Shown here piece after piece: positions 6,624 to 13,776 of a stretch of DNA of 17,067 bases. The stretch lies in the NCBI GenBank assembly GCA_039795755.1, contig JBDKLF010000045.1:1-17067 (forward strand). Reading direction: 5' to 3'. Each line of letters begins with the position of its first letter. Positions within the stretch are counted from its first letter, which is position 1. The notes beneath the pieces were generated by a model, which was not told where the DNA came from, searched no databases, and saw nothing but the letters and a program-made list of their open reading frames with translations. The stretch is from JANNXY01 sp039795755 (GTDB taxonomy: Bacteria > Patescibacteriota > Minisyncoccia > Phycocordibacterales > CAIZIN01). The translations under genes and the position numbers were made by a program.

Positions 6624-6651
6624 GCAAAAATTATGGCCTACGTATCTCATA

Positions 6652-7086
6652 TTATCCGTGATGATACTTGGACCCTTCAAGAATCGAGAATGCTCGATAT
6701 AATTGCTCGACCACAATAAGCCGAGCAAGCATATGTGGGAAAATCAACTTTGATAATGACCAGGTGTAATTGGCACGCTTCATCACCTCAGGTGCAAATC
6801 CATATGAGCCACCAATAATGAGCACCAATCGCTTGACCGAACCATTCTTCTGCTTCTCGAGAAATTCTGCTACGTCTTCTGTACTCCACAGTCTCCCTGT
6901 ATCATGAAGCACCACCACTACATCATGTGGAGTAATTGATTTGAGAATCGTACCGTCTGCAATAGTTCCCTCAATAACTTTCCACTCGAACTTATTACTA
7001 TGATTCAGACGTTCGGTATATTCATCAATTGCACCCTTGAAGAGTTCGTCATGTTTCTTTCCCAATGTAATACAAAGTATGTTCAT
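6652..7086 (-). CDS. rlmH: 23S rRNA (pseudouridine1915-N3)-methyltransferase RlmH
   Basis: RlmH (SPOUT superfamily, homodimer) methylates pseudouridine 1915 in helix 69 of 23S rRNA. Starting at the ATG at 7086 gives 144 residues, somewhat below the usual 155 or so. MNILCITLGKKHDELFKGAI (1-20) is the normal N-terminus; the open frame continues 33 codons upstream but that part overlaps the preceding gene and does not resemble the family. The SAM-binding trefoil knot shows as LVLIIGGSYGF (87-97), then LSKLIFPHMLARLIVVEQLYRA (111-132) and the C-terminal YHHG. It is 10 bases downstream of the DUF2914 gene and probably co-transcribed. TCACACT precedes the ATG, with no Shine-Dalgarno sequence. Confidence 0.95.
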   Translation of the reverse strand: MNILCITLGKKHDELFKGAIDEYTERLNHSNKFEWKVIEGTIADGTILKSITPHDVVVVLHDTGRLWSTEDVAEFLEKQKNGSVKRLVLIIGGSYGFAPEVMKRANYTWSLSKLIFPHMLARLIVVEQLYRAFSILEGSKYHHG

Positions 7087-7096
7087 AGTGTGATGA

Positions 7097-8098
7097 TTAT
7101 TTATATTCAATTTCAAAACGCTTTCGACCAATGAGCTGACCATACTCAGTCTCAACATCAACTCGCCATAATCCTGGATACACATTCGACTTCACTGAAT
7201 ATCCACGATACCCTTGCTCTCTTCCACCAACAATAGGAAATCGTATGCGATTCACTGGAACCCAACGAGCCTTTGCTTCATCGAAATATTGCCATTGATG
7301 CACAATATCAGTATTAATATCAGTTGGTGAAAACACTGAGCTATAGAAATACACCGGTGAACCTTCTGCTATGCGCAGCGTCTGTGCAATAGGAAGAAAT
7401 GAATACCAAGTCTTGTTGCCTTCAGCAAAAAGATACTCATTTCCTGAACGAGATATATAAGATGAAACTCGAGCATCGGTAAGTGAAAGTGGTATTGGTG
7501 GAATAATATGGGCAAAATAAAACACCGTGATACATGCGTAAGTCGCAAGAATACCCCTCCAATTACTTTTCTCCCCAACATACTTCACGTACGGCCACAT
7601 AATCGCGAGTGAAATAATACCTGTTCCCACGAAAACGTATGGACCAATTGATTTGGTAATCAATGGAATTGAAAAGATGAGATATGAAAAGAGACAAAGA
7701 TACGCCACAATCATTTGTAACATAAACTTGGCGTAGTATTTTTTCAAAAACTCAGAACTCACCATGAATCCGAGAAGCAGCAACAGGAATGGCCAACTCG
7801 CTACCCATGACCCACTATTTGAATAAAGCACGGTAAACATGCTGAATAGACCTCCGATTGCAAACTGAGTAACAGTAAATATTCCGTCATACCATCTCAA
7901 AGGCTTATTCACATCAGAATATCTCATAAGTGCCACACCAATAAATACAATTACAAGATAGATAACAAACAGTGTGTGTACAGGAAGCCCGTCAATTCTT
8001 CCAAGAGTAAGATTATCGAGAATAAATCCTCCAATAAGCGCAATCGGCGAAATGTATTTCTCGTTCTGGTGAATGTATCCTTTGATTCGCTGTATCAT
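7097..8098 (-). CDS. Polytopic membrane protein with C-terminal DUF2914 domain
   Basis: A 333-residue protein. About eight hydrophobic segments fill residues 15-205, in pairs joined by short loops. The last 100 or so residues are soluble: ARVSSYISRSGNEYLFAEG, then VYFYSSVFSPTDINTDIVHQW (about 250-270), WVPVNRIRFPIVGGREQGYRGYS and PGLWRVDVETEYGQLIGRKRFEI. That tail matches DUF2914 (a beta-sandwich domain seen next to membrane domains, including in CPR genomes); its conserved H-x-W, R-x-x-S-x-K and G-x-W-x-V-x-V positions are present. Function is unknown; the domain probably faces outside the cell. GATAAT (8112-8107) lies 8 bases before the ATG. It is followed by rlmH and is divergent from the DUF4230 gene. 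Confidence 0.85.
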   Translation of the reverse strand: MIQRIKGYIHQNEKYISPIALIGGFILDNLTLGRIDGLPVHTLFVIYLVIVFIGVALMRYSDVNKPLRWYDGIFTVTQFAIGGLFSMFTVLYSNSGSWVASWPFLLLLLGFMVSSEFLKKYYAKFMLQMIVAYLCLFSYLIFSIPLITKSIGPYVFVGTGIISLAIMWPYVKYVGEKSNWRGILATYACITVFYFAHIIPPIPLSLTDARVSSYISRSGNEYLFAEGNKTWYSFLPIAQTLRIAEGSPVYFYSSVFSPTDINTDIVHQWQYFDEAKARWVPVNRIRFPIVGGREQGYRGYSVKSNVYPGLWRVDVETEYGQLIGRKRFEIEYK

Positions 8099-8153
8099 TA
8101 CTTCACATTATCCCACCTTTACTCCCCTAGCAACAAGAGGTAAGCTTGCATAT

Positions 8154-8762
8154 ATGAACAAAAAGACATTTACTCTCCTCCTTGGAATCGGTATTATCGC
8201 GGTAATTATCTACACTGTCTACCGTATTGACGGATCATTCTTTGCACCTGGACTACAGATCAACCTTTCACAAGCATCAGTAGTCAAAGAAATACAGAGC
8301 CTCAACCGGCTCGAAACCGCTCAATTCACGCTCGAGAAGATTATTGATGCTGGATATCACGGAAACTTCTTCCAGAACATTCTCTACGGTGATCGCATTC
8401 TCCTTATTGCACATGCTGATGTTGTAGCAGGTTTTGATCTTTCAAAGATCTCTTCGGATGATATCGAAGTAAATGGCACTTCTCTCACCATCACACTCCC
8501 TGCCCCTGAAGTATTCTATTCACATCTCGATAATGCCAAGACACGAGTATATGACCGACGAACAGGATTTCTTGCTGCAAGTGACAAAGACCTTGAAGCG
8601 ACCGCTCGTACGCAAGCAGAACAAGCAATTCGCTCTGACGCATGCGAAGCAGGAGTACTCGATACTGCAGAAGAAAACGGTATGTCTCAGCTTGAGAAAT
8701 TATTCAAAGCATTTGGATTTGATACTATAAAATTCATTACTACCAAAGGAACTTGTAATTAA
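8154..8762 (+). CDS. DUF4230 membrane-anchored protein
   Basis: A 202-residue protein from the ATG at 8154. Residues 5-25 (TFTLLLGIGIIAVIIYTVYRI) form an N-terminal membrane anchor. The remainder matches DUF4230: VVKEIQSLNRLETAQFTLEKII (about 44-65), a central DRILLIAHADVVAGFDLSKI with the V-x-A-G-x-D-L motif, then ITLPAPEVFYSHLDNAKTRVYDRRTG (about 115-140) and a C-terminal helix (DLEATARTQAEQAI). Function is unknown. The open frame extends 27 codons upstream to 8073, but that would overlap the divergent DUF2914 gene and precede the anchor with non-family sequence, so 8154 is chosen. The TrmH-family gene follows after 8 bases, probably in one operon. Confidence 0.87.
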   Translation: MNKKTFTLLLGIGIIAVIIYTVYRIDGSFFAPGLQINLSQASVVKEIQSLNRLETAQFTLEKIIDAGYHGNFFQNILYGDRILLIAHADVVAGFDLSKISSDDIEVNGTSLTITLPAPEVFYSHLDNAKTRVYDRRTGFLAASDKDLEATARTQAEQAIRSDACEAGVLDTAEENGMSQLEKLFKAFGFDTIKFITTKGTCN

Positions 8763-8770
8763 TACACACC

Positions 8771-9520
8771 ATGAACCCATCAAAGAAACTTATTGAATCA
8801 CTCAAAGAAAAGAAATATCGCTACGAAAAAGGCATGTTCGTTGTTGAAGGTGAAAAGAGTGTTGCTGAACTCCTTGAATCAAACTTCGAAGTAGTTGAGC
8901 TCTATGGTGTGAGTAATGTCATGAATCGTTACCATCACCTCATCACCAAGAAACGAGTGAAAGTATTCAGTCTCGACCAAGGTGAAATGCGTTCTCTAAG
9001 TACACTCGAGGATAATCATGGGCTACTAGCAGTTGCAAAGATTCCAGAACTCTCACTTCCTCACAAATCATCAGAACAACCACTTCCGTGTACAGGCATT
9101 GTTCTCGCTCTCGATGGTATCAAAGATCCAGGAAACCTAGGCACTATCATGCGTATTGCTGATTGGTATGGCATCCGACATATTGTGGTATCAGAAGACA
9201 CTGTTGATACATGGAATACCAAAACGATTGCAGCATCAATGGGATCATTCACTCGAGTCATTGTCACCCCAACTAACTTGTTCGCCTTTCTTGAATCAAC
9301 ATCACTCCCTGTCTATGGCGCAGATATGCGAGGATCAAATGTTCACAAGATACATTTCCCTAATGAAGGAGTGCTCCTCATCGGAAGTGAATCAAAAGGC
9401 ATCAGTGGAAACCTCGACCATCTCATAAAAGAAAAAGTGACGATTCCTAAATTCGGAAGAGCCGAATCACTCAATGCTGCTATTGCCACAGCTATCATTC
9501 TCGATAATTGGAAAAGGTAG
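8771..9520 (+). CDS. TrmH/SpoU-family RNA 2'-O-methyltransferase
   Basis: A SAM-dependent RNA ribose methyltransferase with the SPOUT knot. The 249 residues have an N-terminal substrate-binding domain (1-95, with GMFVVEGEKSVAELLES) and a C-terminal catalytic domain holding the three SpoU motifs: motif 1 DPGNLGTIMRIADW (119-132), motif 2 LLIGSESKGIS (202-212), and motif 3 PKFGRAESLNAAIATAI (226-242), with the family Asn at 235. The domain order matches RlmB/TrmH-type rRNA enzymes (for example those acting on 23S G2251 or G2270), but the target cannot be determined. It follows the DUF4230 gene by 8 bases and ends at a large terminator. ACACACC precedes the ATG, with no Shine-Dalgarno sequence. 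Confidence 0.92.
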   Translation: MNPSKKLIESLKEKKYRYEKGMFVVEGEKSVAELLESNFEVVELYGVSNVMNRYHHLITKKRVKVFSLDQGEMRSLSTLEDNHGLLAVAKIPELSLPHKSSEQPLPCTGIVLALDGIKDPGNLGTIMRIADWYGIRHIVVSEDTVDTWNTKTIAASMGSFTRVIVTPTNLFAFLESTSLPVYGADMRGSNVHKIHFPNEGVLLIGSESKGISGNLDHLIKEKVTIPKFGRAESLNAAIATAIILDNWKR

Positions 9521-9522
9521 GA

Positions 9523-9587
9523 ACACAAAACAAAAAACACACCCTTGAGAAGCATCGCTCTTCGAGGGCGTGTTTTTTGTTTTGTGT
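9523..9587. terminator. Large bidirectional terminator between TrmH-family gene and mscL
   Basis: Outer arms of 18 perfectly paired bases (9523-9540 and 9570-9587), made of A- and T-runs broken by C/G, enclose a further partly paired inner stem (CCCTTGA/TCGAGGG and AGC-ATC-GCT). It lies between two convergent stops (9520 and 9594) and has T-rich arms on both strands. Confidence 0.92.
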
Positions 9588-9593
9588 GGAGAC

Positions 9594-9998
9594 TTACTTA
9601 ATTTCAACCGTGCAGTGCGCACATCGAGTTGCCTGAAGTGGAATTTCTGAAAAACATTCCTTGCACTTCTTGGTAGTTGGATCTACCGGCTTGTCTTCTT
9701 TCTTTGCTCGAGCAATAAGCATGTTCATAGGAGTTACTACGAAGAAGTAGATTGCTGCTGCAACGAGGGTGAATGAAATAAGTGCATTCAAGAAATGGCC
9801 GTACATAAAAGTACTTCCATTGAGAGTGAACTGAAGATCAGAAAAATCAGGAATCTTTGCAATCGCACCAATGAATGGAGTAAGCACATCACTTACCAAA
9901 GCAGTTACCACTGCTCCGAATGCAGATCCGATCACCACACCCACTGCGAGATCTACCACATTCCCTCGTAATATAAATTGTTTGAAACCGTTAAGCAT
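9594..9998 (-). CDS. mscL: Large-conductance mechanosensitive channel MscL with C-terminal zinc ribbon
   Basis: MscL forms a homopentameric inner-membrane pore that opens on hypo-osmotic shock. The 134 residues have the amphipathic N-terminus and pore-lining TM1 (FKQFILRGNVVDLAVGVVIG, 5-24, continuing to about 42), a short periplasmic loop (about 47-68), and TM2 (LNALISFTLVAAAIYFFVV, 70-88), with VTPMNMLIARAKK after it. The tail carries two Cys pairs, CKEC (112-115) and CAHC (126-129), a probable zinc ribbon found in a subset of MscL proteins. The ATG at 9998 is the normal family start. TAATTT (10012-10007) is a weak candidate -10, and a 14-base palindrome lies just upstream. Confidence 0.96.
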   Translation of the reverse strand: MLNGFKQFILRGNVVDLAVGVVIGSAFGAVVTALVSDVLTPFIGAIAKIPDFSDLQFTLNGSTFMYGHFLNALISFTLVAAAIYFFVVTPMNMLIARAKKEDKPVDPTTKKCKECFSEIPLQATRCAHCTVEIK

Positions 9999-10013
9999 TG
10001 TATTGGAAATTAC

Positions 10014-10027
10014 CTGTAATATTACAG
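10014..10027. repeat. 14-base perfect palindrome before mscL
   Basis: CTGTAATATTACAG is a perfect inverted repeat with no loop. It contains the stop codon of the peptidoglycan-binding gene (10024-10022) and sits 16 bases before the mscL ATG. It could be an operator, but only one copy is seen. Confidence 0.4.
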
Positions 10028-10921
10028 CGCATCGAGCGCATCCTTTATACTATCGTCGAAATCGTTAATAAAATCAAACACATCAGCATAGTCTTCACTG
10101 TTGTATGCATCACGAGCATTCTTGTAATGATCCTTTGCTGTATCGAGTTCGTTCTCAGCATCTTCGACATCCTTCTTGCGATCTTTGGCTTTCTTGATCT
10201 TTTCGGTCACTGAATCGAGTGTGTCTTTTGCTTCTTTGAGCGCTTGCTTGGCACCGTCTTTATCATCAGTTGCTTCGAGGTCATCACTGTACTTATCAAG
10301 CGCGTCAGTGATCTTTGCAGTGAATTCACTTACTTTTGAATAAGTCCCATTCAAATACGCTCGAGTTGCATCAAGTACATATCCTTGCACCTTGGTAAGC
10401 ACTTTCTTCTTATCATCGAGATTCTTCCCTCCATTATCATGATCATCAATATACTGATCAAATGAATCAACGAGTTCTAATGCTTTTATAAGTTGTTTCT
10501 TGCTTGTTGTCTCAGTTGTCGAAACAGCAGGAGTAGCTGGTACAACAGGTTTTGATGAGGTGCTTGTAGGAGTAGTAGGAGTTGGAGTAATAACGAATCC
10601 CGCTTCATACTTTGACTTAGAAAGTGGTCCGAAATTTCCTGTTGCAGGACTGATGCCAACTGCCTTTTGCCATTTCTTCACTGCTTCTTTTGTCTTTTCC
10701 TTGTACTGATTGGTCTCATGACCTTTTGACCCTACCCCACTCTCGGCAATAGTGAATCCTTGATCATTGAGAAATTGCTGCAAGCAGCGCACATCTTCCC
10801 CCGTTGTCTCGAGCTCAAGTGTCCGAGTGAACACACATTGAGCAGCATGCGCTGAACTCAATGGCACAAAGATTCCTACACACAATAATAATGCTCCACC
10901 ATAGATACGATAATTTTTCAT
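10022..10921 (-). CDS. Secreted peptidoglycan-binding protein with coiled-coil tail
   Basis: From the ATG at 10921 the protein has 299 residues and begins with a clear signal peptide: MKNYR, hydrophobic 6-19, and a probable cleavage after SAHA (22-26 region). Residues 29-108 are a peptidoglycan-binding 1 domain (LELETTGEDVRCLQQFLND, then TKEAVKKWQKAVGI and GNFGPLSKSKYE). A Pro/Thr/Ser linker (111-140) leads to a highly charged helical region (141-299) rich in D, K, E and A. It probably sits at the cell surface with its N-terminal domain on the wall and a helical stalk or interaction region. The longer frame to 11032 would put the signal peptide internally; TATACT 7 bases before the ATG at 10921 supports the shorter start. 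Confidence 0.85.
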   Translation of the reverse strand: MKNYRIYGGALLLCVGIFVPLSSAHAAQCVFTRTLELETTGEDVRCLQQFLNDQGFTIAESGVGSKGHETNQYKEKTKEAVKKWQKAVGISPATGNFGPLSKSKYEAGFVITPTPTTPTSTSSKPVVPATPAVSTTETTSKKQLIKALELVDSFDQYIDDHDNGGKNLDDKKKVLTKVQGYVLDATRAYLNGTYSKVSEFTAKITDALDKYSDDLEATDDKDGAKQALKEAKDTLDSVTEKIKKAKDRKKDVEDAENELDTAKDHYKNARDAYNSEDYADVFDFINDFDDSIKDALDAL

Positions 10922-10928
10922 ATGTATA

Positions 10929-10934
10929 AGTATA
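10929..10934 (-). promoter_or_regulatory. Extended -10 (TGcTATACT) of the peptidoglycan-binding gene
   Basis: TGCTATACT (10937-10929) with ATTACA 17 bases upstream (10957-10952) as a possible -35. The box ends 7 bases before the ATG at 10921, so the mRNA would be leaderless. The -35 touches the stop codon of the upstream PQ-loop gene. Confidence 0.65.
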
Positions 10935-10956
10935 GCAAAGCACTCACGAACTGTAA

Positions 10957-11535
10957 TTACTTTCGTATCCCTCTCAACAAAATCACATATAACGTTCCCA
11001 CAGTAGCAATAAGCACTATTGGATACAGCCACACAGCGAGGCCAGTATCAGTCCCAATGGCAACAGTAATCAAATTAAGCAGCACACCAACAAAGAATAA
11101 TGTCCATGCAGCAAAGCTCTCACTCTTGGGATCTTGGTACGCTTTCTGAATCGTCGGGATGTATCCACTTACATAGATCAATAAATTCATTACGAGAGAG
11201 ACGAACACATTACCGGTAACAAAGAATATTCCCACACTCGCCATACAAATCACGAGAGATATCTTGTCAGTTCGAGACCACCCTCCCACTCCCCAGAATA
11301 ATGAAAAGAGAAAGATGACACTACATCCCAATGCATCAGCGATTGGCACCCAGATTGCCTCATGTGTTCCTGTCTCCTTCACCCCAAAGAGAATAATTGC
11401 TGTTGAGAGTGCCCAGATGAACCAGCTCGCTCTGTTGGGTGTAGTAGTGCCTTTGAGTACTTCATAAATATAAGGAATATATCCTCCAATAAGAAACACT
11501 CCGGAAATAATACCGAGTAATGCTGGTAGGTTCAT
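10957..11535 (-). CDS. PQ-loop (SWEET-like) membrane protein
   Basis: A 192-residue protein with about seven hydrophobic segments, arranged as two three-helix units as in PQ-loop/SWEET transporters. The first PQ-like motif is GGYIPYIYEVLKGTTTPNRASW (17-38); the second is GYIPTIQKAYQDPKSESFAAW (about 128-148). Each has the Y-x-P-x-I/Q signature followed by a polar loop and S/A-x-W. Family members move sugars, amino acids or other small solutes; the substrate is not predictable. Its ATG overlaps the TAA of the upstream glyoxalase-fold gene by one base (TAATG), so translation is probably coupled. The peptidoglycan-binding gene follows with its own promoter. Confidence 0.85.
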   Translation of the reverse strand: MNLPALLGIISGVFLIGGYIPYIYEVLKGTTTPNRASWFIWALSTAIILFGVKETGTHEAIWVPIADALGCSVIFLFSLFWGVGGWSRTDKISLVICMASVGIFFVTGNVFVSLVMNLLIYVSGYIPTIQKAYQDPKSESFAAWTLFFVGVLLNLITVAIGTDTGLAVWLYPIVLIATVGTLYVILLRGIRK

Positions 11536-11897
11536 TATTGCTTTCTCTTATGAATAATCAATAAATTCCCCTCAGTATCTTCTACCAAAGCCATGTGACA
11601 TACCGGTGTCTCAAATGGTTCCATTTTGAAAGTAGTATTTCGGTCTTTGAGTGCTTGAACCGCTCGATCAAAGTTCTCTACTTCAAATGCAATATTCGCT
11701 CCATTATTACTTGGATTAAATCCTTCCATCTTTCCCAACGAGAACACTGCATCTCCAATACCATATTCAATCCAATTCCCTCCTCCATTCTCCATAACAG
11801 ATGCCGATTTCAGACCAATAACATTTTCATAAAAATCCCGCGCACGAGCCATGTCATGTACTGGATAACAAGTGAATGCAATTTCTTTGATGTTCAT
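11535..11897 (-). CDS. Glyoxalase/VOC-fold protein
   Basis: A 120-residue single-domain VOC (glyoxalase/bleomycin-resistance/dioxygenase) protein. Visible features are the N-terminal strand and helix IAFTCYPVHDMARARDFYENVIGLK (6-30), WIEYGIGDAVFSLG, ANIAFEVENFDRAVQALKDR (69-88) and the C-terminal METPVCH/LVEDTEGNLLIIHKR. The family binds a metal with paired His/Glu ligands and acts on varied small molecules; its substrate here is unknown. It heads a two-gene unit with the PQ-loop gene (one-base overlap). TATACT lies 6 bases before the ATG. Confidence 0.88.
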   Translation of the reverse strand: MNIKEIAFTCYPVHDMARARDFYENVIGLKSASVMENGGGNWIEYGIGDAVFSLGKMEGFNPSNNGANIAFEVENFDRAVQALKDRNTTFKMEPFETPVCHMALVEDTEGNLLIIHKRKQ

Positions 11898-11903
11898 AGT
11901 AAA

Positions 11904-11909
11904 AGTATA
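11904..11909 (-). promoter_or_regulatory. Extended -10 (TGgTATACT) of the glyoxalase-fold gene
   Basis: TGGTATACT (11912-11904) ends 6 bases before the ATG at 11897. No Shine-Dalgarno sequence fits between them. Confidence 0.65.
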
Positions 11910-11935
11910 CCAAATACACTACAACAATTCGCCAC

Positions 11936-12259
11936 CTATTCACTTATAATGCTTGCTGAAATATCTCCATTTGCATACGTAACTATTGTATAGAGGTATT
12001 CTTTACCACCCTCCTTTCTCACTGCTTTATACTGCTCTTCATTACCACCGAACACTCCTTGTGATAATTCAAATCGTGAAGAAATTACCGAACCAGCATC
12101 AATCGTTAGTTGCCCCTTGAGCTCCATAAATACTTCTTTGGTAACTTGTTCTTTACCAATATAATACGAGACTACAGGAACCACATCTTCGTGAGTTGAA
12201 TAATAATAGACGCCAAGTCCAGCAAGTACCACTACAATGAATATGAGTAATGTTTTCAT
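11936..12259 (-). CDS. Small membrane-anchored protein of unknown function
   Basis: I do not recognise the family. The 107 residues start with a membrane anchor or uncleaved signal (LLIFIVVVLAGLGVYYY, 4-20). The outside part is about 85 residues of mixed strand and helix: VVPVVSYYIGKEQVTKEVF (26-44), a beta-rich middle (QLTIDAGSVISSRFELSQG) and YLYTIVTYANGDISASIISE at the end. Several CPR proteins have such small anchored beta domains. Its stop is 38 bases before the glyoxalase-gene ATG. It is the last gene before the AT-rich accessory block. Confidence 0.75.
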   Translation of the reverse strand: MKTLLIFIVVVLAGLGVYYYSTHEDVVPVVSYYIGKEQVTKEVFMELKGQLTIDAGSVISSRFELSQGVFGGNEEQYKAVRKEGGKEYLYTIVTYANGDISASIISE

Positions 12260-12265
12260 GATGAG

Positions 12266-12271
12266 AGTATA
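12266..12271 (-). promoter_or_regulatory. Extended -10 (TGtTATACT) of the small anchored protein
   Basis: TGTTATACT (12274-12266), 6 bases before the ATG at 12259. The upstream NUDIX gene stops at 12285, so the -35 region lies inside its last codons. Confidence 0.65.
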
Positions 12272-12284
12272 ACAGAAGAAATAC

Positions 12285-12785
12285 CTATTCTTGGGACATC
12301 TTAGTTTTTAATTCCAGTGCCCTCTTCATAAGATGATCCCCCGTTTCACCCCATTTTATATATTCTTTGTAATCTGAAGGATCAATTAATTTAATTTCTA
12401 AAATATCTCCATCTGGATCAGATTGAAAATCTCCGTAAGGTTCAACGATGCAAAACATCCTGAACTGTCTCTGTATTTTATTCTCACCTGAAGTTTCAAT
12501 ATCTTGATATCCGATACATTCAATATGAAGAACTTTCATGTTCGATTCTTCCTTTATTTCTCTAATCGCAGCTTCTTCAAATGTCTCACCTTTTTCAATA
12601 GCTCCTCCCGGAGGTGTCCAATTATTATCTTTTCCATGACCAACAATCACTAACTTATCTCCATAGAAACAATACGAATGAACACCATCTAACATAGTTG
12701 GATCTGTTTCTACCTCTGGCAATCCATCTTTATATGTAAATTTGTATATTTTGCCCCTATGCTCATACTGAGATTTAATTTCCAT
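12285..12785 (-). CDS. NUDIX hydrolase
   Basis: NUDIX enzymes cleave nucleoside diphosphates linked to another moiety, often cleaning up damaged or excess nucleotides. The 166 residues hold a complete box at 61-83: GAIEKGETFEEAAIREIKEE, then SNM. This fits GX5EX7REUXEEXGU except that the late Gly is Asn. The catalytic REIKEE (75-80) is intact. Upstream strands include GDKLVIVGHGKDNNWTPPGG (42-61); the C-terminal part (RMFCIVEPYGDFQSDPDGD) resembles the metal/substrate loops of single-domain NUDIX proteins. Substrate unknown. It has its own leaderless promoter 40 bases after the kinase stop. It is the leftmost gene of the AT-rich block. Confidence 0.9.
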   Translation of the reverse strand: MEIKSQYEHRGKIYKFTYKDGLPEVETDPTMLDGVHSYCFYGDKLVIVGHGKDNNWTPPGGAIEKGETFEEAAIREIKEESNMKVLHIECIGYQDIETSGENKIQRQFRMFCIVEPYGDFQSDPDGDILEIKLIDPSDYKEYIKWGETGDHLMKRALELKTKMSQE

Positions 12786-12792
12786 AACCGAA

Positions 12793-12798
12793 AGTATA
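12793..12798 (-). promoter_or_regulatory. -10 box (TATACT) of the NUDIX gene
   Basis: GGGGTATACTTT with the box ending 7 bases before the ATG at 12785. The same GGGGTATACTTT string precedes the kinase gene. Confidence 0.65.
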
Positions 12799-12825
12799 CC
12801 CCAAACTGAGACAGTTGGAACCTGT

Positions 12826-13764
12826 TTATTGATTCAGAAGAGTTTTTACTCTTTCCTTAATATACTTATACTTCTCTTCTTGATTTGAATACGCATAGAA
12901 ACTTGATGCCCCTAGGCTGATTTGTAACTTGTAGCAAAGTATCCGTTCTTTGAGATTTGGCACATCTTTACCAATAGACTGATAATGTTCTCGGGCAAGC
13001 TCTTCGTAATCAATGTCATGCGACCAAAAAGAAAGCCAGGCAATATCATACAAAAAGTCTCCATACATAGACTCTGCCCAATCGATTACACCTGTTATAC
13101 GCTTGCCGTCAGACAACATATTATTAAACCCATAGTCTCCGTGAATTAAATAGCGTTCACCAGGACAGTATTTCAAAAGTTCTTTTACTTTATTATAGGT
13201 TTCGTCCCACAAATCTTTTTCTAAGAAAGTTGTCTCAAAAAAGCTTGGCTTTCCTTCCCCTCCCTTTGCATACTTATCTACATCAAGAATAAAAGCCTCC
13301 CAGCTTTCATACTGAGCAATTGAATCTTTATTCCACTTTCCATATCCTTGTGTATCAGAAATGTCCGCTGCATGTAAGGAATCAAGAATGGTAAACATTT
13401 GATGAAATAACTGGGGAACTTTTTCTTTTGGTACTTTATCTAAAGTCTCACCCTCAACCTTTTCTGAGATAGCAAAAAAATACATATCATCCAAGTGACC
13501 AATTTCAATTATTCTAGGGATAGGTATACCTCTGGAAGCAAAGTGCTCAAAAGCATACTGGTCTTTATAAAACGCTTCCCGTCCATGCTTACTAACCCTA
13601 ATGACAAATGAGCCCTCTTCTGTAGAAAAACTAAATGCCTGTGCCCCTTCTCCACCAGCAATATATTCTAAATTACTAATCTGTACATTAAGATGTTCAT
13701 TAAGAAACGCTTCAACAACTGCTTGTTCTATTTTTGTTTTATGTGTAGACACTGTATCTTCCAT
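12826..13764 (-). CDS. APH(4)/hygromycin-phosphotransferase-like kinase
   Basis: A 312-residue protein-kinase-like phosphotransferase. The catalytic loop is LIHGDYGFNNML (206-217, Asp 210, Asn 215) and the metal-binding motif is VIDWAE (226-231). The N-lobe has GGEGAQAFSF (37-46) and FVIRVSK (53-59). Beyond the general APH pattern it follows Hph (APH(4)-Ia) closely, from memory of that protein: FYKDQYAFEHFAS (65-77), GIPIPRIIEIG (79-89) and RITGVIDWAESMYGD (222-236). It would phosphorylate a hydroxyl of a small molecule with ATP; whether that is an aminoglycoside is unknown. The start at 13764 is chosen over a TTG two codons upstream because TATACT ends 6 bases before it. Confidence 0.87.
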   Translation of the reverse strand: MEDTVSTHKTKIEQAVVEAFLNEHLNVQISNLEYIAGGEGAQAFSFSTEEGSFVIRVSKHGREAFYKDQYAFEHFASRGIPIPRIIEIGHLDDMYFFAISEKVEGETLDKVPKEKVPQLFHQMFTILDSLHAADISDTQGYGKWNKDSIAQYESWEAFILDVDKYAKGGEGKPSFFETTFLEKDLWDETYNKVKELLKYCPGERYLIHGDYGFNNMLSDGKRITGVIDWAESMYGDFLYDIAWLSFWSHDIDYEELAREHYQSIGKDVPNLKERILCYKLQISLGASSFYAYSNQEEKYKYIKERVKTLLNQ

Positions 13765-13770
13765 CACCAA

Positions 13771-13776
13771 AGTATA
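13771..13776 (-). promoter_or_regulatory. -10 box (TATACT) of the kinase gene
   Basis: GGGGTATACTTT, box ending 6 bases before the ATG at 13764. TTCTTC at 13799-13794 is 17 bases upstream as a weak -35. Confidence 0.65.

Noticed and set aside
8073..8153. Longer N-terminus for the DUF4230 protein
   Set aside because: It would overlap the start of the divergent DUF2914 gene and precede the membrane anchor with sequence unlike the family.
10922..11032. Longer N-terminus for the peptidoglycan-binding protein
   Set aside because: It would bury the signal peptide, overlap the PQ-loop gene and run through the TGCTATACT promoter.
13764..13770. TTG codon as the start of the kinase
   Set aside because: It lies two codons upstream in the gap between TATACT and ATG. 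The ATG at 13764 has the usual 6-base spacing.
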